Source of the DNA: Odontocerum albicorne
Taxonomy: Eukaryota; Arthropoda; Insecta; Trichoptera; Odontoceridae
DNA length: 64,000 nucleotides
Direction: 5' to 3'
Assembly: GCA_949825065.1 (NCBI GenBank)
Contig: OX463856.1
Span: forward strand, 20,146,632 to 20,210,631
Below the pieces are notes generated by a model. That model saw only the letters and a program-made list of their open reading frames with translations. It was not told the DNA's origin and ran no database searches. Of this stretch, positions 56,720-64,000 are shown one piece after another; position 1 is the stretch's first letter, and every line of letters begins with the position of its first letter. Made by a program: the position numbers and the translations under genes.

Positions 56720-56800
56720 ATTGAATACTGAGTTATTGAGGAGAGTTTGCTCTCTACACTTCGCTATATAAATTGTCCATTTATTATAATTGAAGTAGCC
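56720..56800 (-). repeat. Unclassified dispersed repeat, copy 3
   Basis: Reversed, GGACAATTTATATAGCGAAG then AGAGAGCAAACTCTCCTC aligns with 32630-32690 and 44780-44800. Confidence 0.5.
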
Positions 56801-56809
56801 TATTTAAAT

Positions 56810-57260
56810 AATGTTTTTTTTATACGAGTGTCTTCTGCTTAAATAATAAAACATTATGGTTTACGAGTATGGTTTTGGGAATTATTTGCCAATTATTTTT
56901 ACGTATCCAAATTTATTGGCACACTAACAAATGGGAAATGTTTCACAATCACATGCCGGAATATTTGCTTGTTTTTTTTCACTCCCATTCCCTTACGCCA
57001 GGATTATTTTTTAATAAAATATGTTTCTAGTACACATGCAAATGCGGAAAAATTCCTCAATAAATATCTATTTCAATACTTTCCTGTCTAGACGCCTACG
57101 GATTTTTATTCCTTTCCGCAAAATATTGGATTTTTCATTTATAAAAATATTTTTCTTCATATCATTTCATTCTTAATAATGAATGTCTAAGTTTATTAAA
57201 AGTGCTATTTAAATGAATTCTCGCTATATAAATATCCATCTAAATAGCGTAGAACTATTT
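56810..57260. other. No supported feature
   Basis: AT-rich, nothing recognised. Confidence 0.4.
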
Positions 57261-57264
57261 GTAA

Positions 57265-57325
57265 ACATACCATCACGCCATTTGTCTGTTAGAGTACGCA
57301 GAGAGGACAGAGCGTTAAACTTTGT
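57265..57325 (-). mobile_element. LINE family C 3' end
   Basis: CATCACGCCATTTGTCTGTT and CGCAGAGAGGACAGAGCG are the reversed 3' end of the family; coding sequence absent. Confidence 0.65.
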
Positions 57326-57329
57326 TAAC

Positions 57330-57750
57330 AGACTATTGGCCAGTTTGTTTCAAAATTCTACAACTTGGTTAGTTTAACATTTTTTTTCATGGAATAATTC
57401 TTTAGAAATTTTCAATCAATACAATTTCAAATGTGTGTTTTGTATTTATATGTTTGTTTCGTATTTTTTTTGCTACTTATCCTCTCGTGGCGAAACTATC
57501 TAGACATTTTAAATTCTGCTTATTAATACAAATTGTAATTACACACCTTTGGTTGTAACCTCACAGTATTAAGTTCACAGCCAGAAGGGATCTAGCAACG
57601 CTGAATGTATTTTTGTCATGTTGTATAAAGCGATGTTTGAAATTCACATAATTATGCGATTTTGCATCATGTTTAAGTGCATTCGATCATAGGTCTGCCT
57701 ACATAAAATAGATATTGCTCCTATTTTAGAATACAAAAAATACATTTTAT
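57330..57750. other. No supported feature
   Basis: AT-rich, nothing recognised. Confidence 0.4.
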
Positions 57751-58284
57751 TAATAACCTGTTAACCATATGAAGATAGGTCCCTTCATGAATTTTTATTA
57801 ATTACCTGATGACCATACGTCGATAGGTCTGTTCACGACTTTTTATTCATATTCTGTTGACCATATGATATATCGATAGTTCTCCTCACGACTTTTTATT
57901 AATTACCTGTTTACCATATGTAGATAGATCTCTTCACGACTTTTTACTAAATACCTGTTAACCACATATAGGTATCTGCATGACTTATTATTAATTACCT
58001 GTTTACCATATGTAGATAGGCATCTTCACGACTTTTTATTAATATTCTGTTGACCATATGCTATATCGATAGTTCTCCTCATGACTTTTTATTAATTACC
58101 TGTTGACCACATAAAGATAGGTCTCTTCACAATTTATTATAAATTACCTGTTTACCATATGTAGATAGATTTCTTCACGACTTTTTACTAATTACCTGTT
58201 GACCATATGTAGATAGGTCTCTTCACTACTTATTATTAATTACCTGTTTACCGTATGTAGATAGGTCTCTTCACGGCTTTTCCT
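57751..58284. repeat. ~48-bp tandem repeat, 11 copies, with variant units
   Basis: Units read TAATTACCTGTTGACCATAT, GTAGATAGGTCTCTTCAC and a GACTTTTTAT end. Units 3 and 7 share a distinctive variant (ATTCTGTTGACCATATG, TATATCGATAGTTCTCCTCA), hinting at a four-unit higher-order repeat of about 190 bases. Confidence 0.95.
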
Positions 58285-58289
58285 AAATC

Positions 58290-59085
58290 GTCTTATTTCT
58301 TTCCGTTTTATAACACGTTCTACATGAGTTTTATGATTACCAAATGTCGCATCTGTTGAGTTATGGTAATAATCCATTTTTCAATCGTTCTGAGATTCGC
58401 GATGAATAATGGATCCTTTGTGATAACCGTAAAGGGTCTGCGCTATGCCTGGGTCACTATAAAGCACTAAAGCATTTTGATGAATCAACATTTAATCAAA
58501 AGTAGTTAATGGATACTGAATGGTGGTCAGCGACCGGTGCTCTTCTTACAATTTTCACGACTACGGTAATTCACCGCTCAGTTGTAAATTTAAGATTTGA
58601 AAGGTACGCACCGATAAATATGTGATTGACAACCAGCACTGGTTAACCAAAGAGGACTCGTCTCACTTCATGACAACGCACGACCTCACATTGGGCAATT
58701 AACATTTAAAAAAATGAATGAGTTAGGCTACAAAACATACCTCATCCACCTTACTCACTCATTCATCTATCGCCAGCCGATTTTCACCTTTTGAAGCACC
58801 TCGATAACTTTTTACGGCAGAATAAAATCAATAACAGAGATAGCAGCGGAAAACGTTTTAGAATCATACTTGGATTCTAATCCATCTGAATGTTATTCTA
58901 ATAAATTGGTAAAAATGCGTCAAATAAAATGGCTTTTATTTTAATTGATAAAGTTTATTTACTCTAAAATTATGTTTGATTGAATCTGAAGGTTGAAATC
59001 GGTCATAGTTTTAGGAACAATCTAATTTATTTACTGGTTGACTCCTTTCTGAGCCAGTAACTGATCTTAACGCGATACTTGGATA
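58290..59085. other. No gene recognised
   Basis: A GC-richer, apparently unique stretch at 58300-58830 with short dyads (TTAGAATCATACTTGGATTC then TAA at about 58858; ATGAATGAGT / ACTCACTCATTCAT at 58712 and 58755). No coding or RNA call can be supported. Confidence 0.35.
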
Positions 59086-59402
59086 TGCATAACCGTCACG
59101 CCATTGTCCTGCTGGATAAGAAGAGACAACAGAACGCCGACTTATCGTATATGGACACACATACAAGTATTTGCCTTATTTCACATACTTACACTTTCTT
59201 ATACAACTTCTATGATTTATCTTATTTATTAATGCTCTTTCTATAAAAATACAATCCATTTGATCTAACAATAATTTATTTGGTATTTCTTTATCATGCA
59301 CACCACTCACATTTGCAATGTACATTCATTTGCTTAGTCTTTCTTCATTCATTCGTTCTACGTGCCTTAAATATCTCAGAATCGTCTTTTTATCTTACTT
59401 AA

Positions 59403-59897
59403 GGGGGGTATTTTAATCTAGAGGCGTGAATTTCGGGCGTTTTTTCAGACTTAATAAAAAAAACTAAAAACATTTTTCGAATGAAATTTTTTACAGTTTG
59501 TTTATTGATGATTTGAGAATGTACAAAAAAACTTTTGATTAAAAAAAATTTAAATTCAAGATGTTATCTAAAAATAAATTCTTTTTTTTTTCAAATATTA
59601 AAATAAAAAAAAAATAGTTTTGAATTTTTCATGGTGGGGACGATATAAAAACATTTATTTAAGTTTCATACTAAATTTGAAGGCAATCCATTGGATAGAA
59701 CTTGAGATTTTATGTCGACCAGGTCGAAAAAAGTAGTTTCGAAAAAAAAGCGTTTAAACCTGCCTCATTTATAGCTATAACTTCGTAAATATTGAGAATT
59801 TAAAAATTTCCTTTTGAGAATATATTTTTAAAGATCTAAACTTTAAAAATGTGCAAAAAAAGTTTTTTTTTTCAAATTTCTAGAGTAGAATACTCCC
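59403..59897. mobile_element. TTAA-flanked MITE (495 bp), piggyBac-like target site
   Basis: TTAA flanks both ends (59399-59402 and 59898-59901). Inverted termini: GGGGGGTATTTTAATCTAG at the left, GGGAGTATTCTACTCTAG at the right (reversed). The interior is A/T-run rich and non-coding. It interrupts a minus-strand LINE C copy at a point where the reference copy (22530) is continuous. Confidence 0.75.
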
Positions 59898-59915
59898 TTA
59901 AAATATCGCTTCTTT

Positions 59916-60542
59916 CCATATTCTGTAATTCATTATCACTCCATGTTTCCATATTCTGTAATACATTATCACTCCATGTTTCCATATTCTGTAATACATT
60001 ATCACTCCATGTTTCCATATTCTGTAATACATTATCACTCCATGTTTCCATATTCTGTAATACATTATCACTCCATGTTTCCATATTCTGTAATACATTA
60101 TCACTCCATGTTTCCATATTCTGTAATACATTATCACTTCATGTTTCCATATTCTGTAATACATTATCACTCCATGTTTCCATATTCTGTAATACATTAT
60201 CACTCCATGTTTCCATATTCTGTAATACATTATCACTCCATGTTTCCATATTCTGTAATACATTATCACTCCATGTTTCCATATTCTGTAATACATTATC
60301 ACTCCATGTTTCCATATTCTGTAATACATTATCACTCCATGTTTCCATATTCTGTAATACATTATCACTCCATGTTTCCATATTCTGTAATACATTATCA
60401 TTCCATGTTTCCATATTCTGTAATACATTATCACTCCATGTTTCCATATTCTGTAATACATTATCACTCCATGTTTCCATATTCTGTAATACATTATCAC
60501 TCCATGTTTCCATATTCTGTAATACATTATCACTCCATGTTT
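59916..60542. repeat. 33-bp minisatellite, exactly 19 copies
   Basis: Each unit runs CCATATTCTGTAATACATTA then TCACTCCATGTTT. Only three point variants were noted (TAATTC in unit 1, ACTTCATG near 60137, CATTCCATG near 60400). All frames stay open because 33 is a multiple of three. The unit matches, with a few changes, the LINE C coding stretch reversed at about 22890-22925 (CGTATTCTGTCATATATTGA then CACTCCATGTTTTCTTCC). Confidence 0.98.
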
Positions 60543-60704
60543 TCTTCTGAGTGCGCATATTTTTACAACATTTATTCGGCTCTTTTCAGTTTTTCAACAT
60601 CCAACTTTCACTCCCATACATTAAAATTGTTACTTAAATAGTGCTGTGGTTCGATATTCCTTGTACCTATTCCATCATATGAGAAAATTGATAATTTTTA
60701 AATA

Positions 60705-61010
60705 TTTAGTTATCACAAAGACATGAAAAAAAAGTAAAAATCCGAAAACACTCCAGCCATTCACATTTTGCAATTAGCCTTCTTTTATAATTTAACTGTA
60801 GAAAAATATATCGGCAATCTCAGCAAATTGTTTTATTTACAATAATTCTGAATTTTACTTGCTTGCGTATTTTTATATGAATCATGTTCCATTGCACACC
60901 CTTACAAACTTGCTGGAATAAATAAAATGTTATTATCATTATAAATATAATGAAAAAAAAAACACTGTAAAATATTCAATTAGTCACGCACGATTTGCCC
61001 CTATCACAAC
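60705..61010. other. No supported feature
   Basis: AT-rich, nothing recognised. Confidence 0.4.
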
Positions 61011-61014
61011 CACC

Positions 61015-61105
61015 CCCAATCCGTGGGATCACGGTAACTTTTCCCAGTTTACTTCTAGTCCCAGCTTTCGAAGATCCTTCCTAACGCTGTCTAAAAGGGT
61101 CTGTC
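61015..61105 (-). mobile_element. LINE C-terminal fragment
   Basis: Minus strand reads QTLLDSVRKDLRKLGLEVNW then EKLP, stop. A closing (V)RKDL..LG......W......R segment of this kind occurs in several LINE proteins. Short and isolated. Confidence 0.4.
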
Positions 61106-61109
61106 ATGA

Positions 61110-61895
61110 TCTGCAAAGTGGATTTTTTTCGTGTTGTTGGAATTGTATAATGATCTTCGCTGAGCATGTCAATTGAAATGGGTAACATGGCTCATCGATG
61201 TAAACCTTCGCTACCTTATAAAGCGATGTCTTTGTCATCTGATTTATTCATCTGTTCTTGATTTCCGAAATCCTATAGCGAAACTGAAAATACTAAGGAA
61301 GCTTTTTTGGATTCAACTATTGTACAATTTTCTGAAGGAAAAAAATGTATAACGTGAGTTTTTAGTCTAATAAATAAATGAATAAGGAAATATATTGCTA
61401 GCAATGAAACATGTATATATCCTGAAATGATTAAATGTATAATAAGGAAAATATAAAAGAAAACACACTTGAGAGGAAAGCTTTTCAAAATGTCTCATCT
61501 TTAACAACCCCCTAATATAGATATTCCCTACTAATAGAAGCGTGAGCTTCATCATCATCTCACGATTAATTTCTCATTTTATAAACATGTTACGGTCGGG
61601 AGTGTGGGTGGCTTGGTGGGTGCTTCATACGCGCATATGAATTTGTTAATGTTTTATGTTGCTCTGAGGAAGATACTTTAGTGCTTCTGAAACGTCACCC
61701 ATCATTTAAACCACTCAAAACGGCAACAAATCTGTAAAACATTAAGAATTTTATAAAAATTCATGTAAATATTGAGACCGGAACTATTTGACGCCAATCA
61801 ATATTTTTTTCAGTCGAAGAATAGAGGTATTAGTACAGATAAATTTAAATATTTTTTTACCATAATATTGAGTCATGTTAGGTTTTGACTGACCC
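61110..61895. other. No gene recognised
   Basis: No supported frame. CTCTGAGGAAGATACTTTAG and TTCTGAAACGTCACCC at 61661-61700 weakly recall Penelope terminal motifs but are not called. Confidence 0.35.
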
Positions 61896-61899
61896 ATAT

Positions 61900-62155
61900 G
61901 TACACACTATCACGCCATTTCCCTTTCAAGGAAGGTAGAGAGGAGAGAGCGACAGCCTTTCCTATATCGACACACATCGTTCGCCTCTATATCTACATAC
62001 TTTTTATGAGCAAACTTTCCTATTTACCACGCATTTCACTTACATTTACACAATATATTTCTTTTTTGTTAGTCTTTCTGCATTCATTCGTTCTAGACGC
62101 CCAAATCATCTCAGAATGCTATACTTCATCTAATTCAACACACCAGCTTTAAGAT
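61900..62155 (-). mobile_element. LINE family C, 3' end and C-terminal coding
   Basis: Reversed it ends TCTCTCCTCTCTACCTTCCT, GAAAGGGAAATGGCGTGATA. Upstream coding contains AACGAATGAATGCAGAAAGA, matching the copies at 22530 and 59090. Confidence 0.7.
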
Positions 62156-62394
62156 CACTGACTAATGGTTAAAGGGAAGGTAGGCAGTTGGTATATTTAA
62201 TATAAATATAATTGGGGAAACCTAAGATTGACTTACCCTTCAGTTTTAGTAACTTGAGTGAAATTGAGTAAATAATTAATTAGTTAAACTAATATTTTCT
62301 AGCTTCAACCAAAATTTTCATTTTATTTTTAAAAACGTTCAAGTAATTATATTATTCGTTCATAATTAAGAAATTACAAACTAAAGAAGTTTTT

Positions 62395-62601
62395 ATGATG
62401 AAATTTAAAGGTCAAGGTGAAGTAGTTAATCATCATTTATTCAAAACCGAAAAAGTCTGCAGAGTTAAAGCGAGTTTTGAATCGTGGCGACTCAATTGGG
62501 GGGTTTGGATGACTAAGTCACTAAATGATGCCGAACAAATCGACATTTTGTTGAAAAAATTGTTAGGAGTTTGTGGATTATTTAAAGTTAATTTTGTGTG
62601 A
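62395..62601 (+). CDS. Candidate small ORF (68 codons), product unknown
   Basis: Starts MMKFKGQGEVVNHHLFKTEK, continues VCRVKASFESWRLNWGVWMT and ends LLGVCGLFKVNFV, stop. AATAAA at 62624-62629 lies 23 bases past the stop. The frame is GC-richer than its flanks, with three tryptophans and mixed codons. No TATA box or upstream exon was identified, and no family is recognised. It may be a terminal exon or an element fragment rather than a complete gene. Confidence 0.3.
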   Translation: MMKFKGQGEVVNHHLFKTEKVCRVKASFESWRLNWGVWMTKSLNDAEQIDILLKKLLGVCGLFKVNFV

Positions 62602-62639
62602 ATAGGAATAGGTACTTTTCTAAAATAAAAGAAAATTGA

Positions 62640-63435
62640 ACAATTTCTTCATATTTTATTTAAAATTGATTATATCTATCGTTCAATGTTACCTTAAACT
62701 ACACAATTTACATTTATATAATATTTACAATATAACATTTTTTTAATCACAAATACGCAATATAAAATACATAATCGGAATAGAAATTTCTCTTCTGAAA
62801 AAAGTCCCACATATTCTATTGAGGGCTGCTTTCAGGATTACCAGTTAATAAAAAAACTGAATGAAAGATATATGAGAATATATTAACGTGTTTTATATTT
62901 GTTAAGACTGCGAGGAATTGGATAGGAAAGTCAATATTTAGCCATACCATGGGAAAGGATTTCAGGATATCTGACTCTGAATTGTCGAAAAAGCACAGAA
63001 ATCTCTAAACGTGTTCCGAACGGGAAATTGTAAAATCAAGGATACCATGACCAAATTCGACTCAATATTTCTGCGATGAGAAAATGTCCATGCGATATTT
63101 ACTGTAGTATCCGAGGAGTCAGGTATTGTTCACCAAGGAAGACTAGGTTCGTGGAACGCTCTGTGCCATCCACGTAGCAATATTTCGGGTATACGAGTAT
63201 ATACATAATTTAGTGACATTGACACGATAGAAAGAATTTGGTTTGGTTTTCAATTGAATTTATAATTGATCCAATATTCAGTTTCTTGATACTATTATAT
63301 TTAAAGATAACAGTATTCACAAAAATGTTGTCATGGAAAATAAATTTTTTATTTATTTTTTTTATTTCGCATTTAATGAAAAATTAAAAATTAAAATGAA
63401 GCATGATCAAATGAATCAAATTCTGAAAAAAATTA
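62640..63435. other. No gene recognised
   Basis: AT-rich, with a GC-richer patch at 62930-63190 whose minus strand is open in short blocks (KYCYVDGTERSTNLVFLGEQ) broken by stops; possibly an element remnant. Confidence 0.3.
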
Positions 63436-63439
63436 AGAG

Positions 63440-63575
63440 GTAAAGCTTTGCAATTAGATAGTGCATATGACGAGGTATATGGGAATGGTCGACTCGAAAG
63501 ATGTGTGCCAATAAACTGTGAAGTGAAGGTCTGCTCTCCCTGCCTACCTCAATAAGGGTATGGCATGATATTAGG
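63440..63575 (+). mobile_element. LINE family C 3' end, diverged
   Basis: GAAGGTCTGCTCTCCCTGCC then TACCTCAATAAGGGTATGGC and ATGATATT align with the family 3' end (CTGTCCTCTCTGCCTACCCC, GACAGGGAAATGGCGTGATG). Confidence 0.55.
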
Positions 63576-63579
63576 AATT

Positions 63580-64000
63580 ATGAAGAAAAAATATTTAAAA
63601 ATAAATTAATGCTTTTTGTATGATATTAAAATATTTTTGATCAATAACACTAGTTAACAAATTTTAACTTTTTGTCTGTAACAGAGATTAAATTAGCTGA
63701 TTCTTACTAAATCAACCCTTCTGATTACGCAAATCGTAGTGAAAAGTTTGTTACACGTAACATTGTTGTGTAACAGAAGGGGGAGTGTTTTAATAAAATA
63801 AGTACGTTTTTGCGCATTTCAAAAGGTGTAATTACAACAATGAAAATAAGTAAATTCCTGAAATACTAAATTTAGACACAGAATACAATGTTATTATATA
63901 TGAAAATAAAAAAAAAGGAGAATACAAATAATAACTATAAGAAAACATTACCTTATATACCAATTGTTTGTTAAAAAATAGCCTTTTTTTATAAATTTGA
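63580..64000. other. No supported feature
   Basis: AT-rich, nothing recognised. Confidence 0.45.

Larger units (their letters stand above)
59090..60700 (-). mobile_element. LINE family C copy split by a MITE and a minisatellite
   Basis: The left part (59090-59402) reversed is the 3' end and C-terminal coding of family C (GGACAATGGCGTGACGG; GGCACGTAGAACGAATGA). The right part (60543-60700) reversed reads ILMYGSESWMLKN then EPNKCCKNMRTQKKTW, the MYGSETW landmark of the same protein. Between them lie the TTAA MITE (59403-59897) and the 33-bp array (59916-60542). Confidence 0.75.

Noticed and set aside
59916..60542. Regular repeat array considered as CRISPR
   Set aside because: No variable spacers, unit is fully repeated, and the context is eukaryotic.
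59849..60641. Four overlapping open frames of 81-233 codons
   Set aside because: Produced by the 33-bp repeat being a multiple of three; the repeat derives from a dead LINE.
61650..61740. Another Penelope terminus (CTGAGGA ... GAAACGT)
   Set aside because: Too short and stems do not pair; no neighbouring element coding.

Overview
The window looks like arthropod, probably insect, nuclear DNA. It is AT-rich and no long intact gene is visible. It is packed with 5'-truncated non-LTR retrotransposons (LINEs), tRNA-headed SINEs, MITEs, a Penelope-like element and tandem repeats. The fragmented RT proteins, the SINE tail shared with a LINE, and a mariner helix-turn-helix fragment all fit an insect genome rich in repeats. 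I cannot name the order or species. A 200-base run of N (52320-52519) marks an assembly gap.

Layout. 0-10 kb: a large 12-bp-unit C-rich minisatellite (785-1960), a ~222-bp tandem repeat (5081-5690), SINE pieces, and on the minus strand the best gene evidence in the window, two exons (9508-9322 and 9068-8912) with splice signals and a poly(A) signal. 10-20 kb: decayed LINEs, a SINE carrying a nested 199-bp Harbinger-type MITE with TTA duplications, two piggyBac-like MITEs with TTAA ends, and weaker single-exon candidates. 20-30 kb: several LINE families (20503, 22530, 24530, 25300, 28640) and two exon-like segments (21881-22136 minus, 27606-27833 plus). 30-40 kb: a GC-richer promoter-like block (31180-32276), a near-perfect 60-bp-arm palindrome, a 29-bp array, and LINE and SINE copies. 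40-50 kb: three copies in total (38.9, 43.7 and 45.3 kb) of a LINE whose 3' tail is shared with the main SINE, and an inverted pair of Penelope termini. 50-64 kb: SINEs, a mariner fragment, a Penelope GIY-YIG remnant, a hAT MITE, a ~48-bp array, and a LINE copy holding both a TTAA MITE and a 19-copy 33-bp minisatellite that grew out of its own coding sequence.

There are no operons or prokaryotic systems. The interplay is between mobile elements: SINEs appear to borrow the retrotransposition tail of a resident LINE, DNA-transposon derivatives sit inside older SINEs and LINEs, and tandem arrays grow from element sequence. Exon calls rest on open frame, splice consensus and base composition only; no product could be named.
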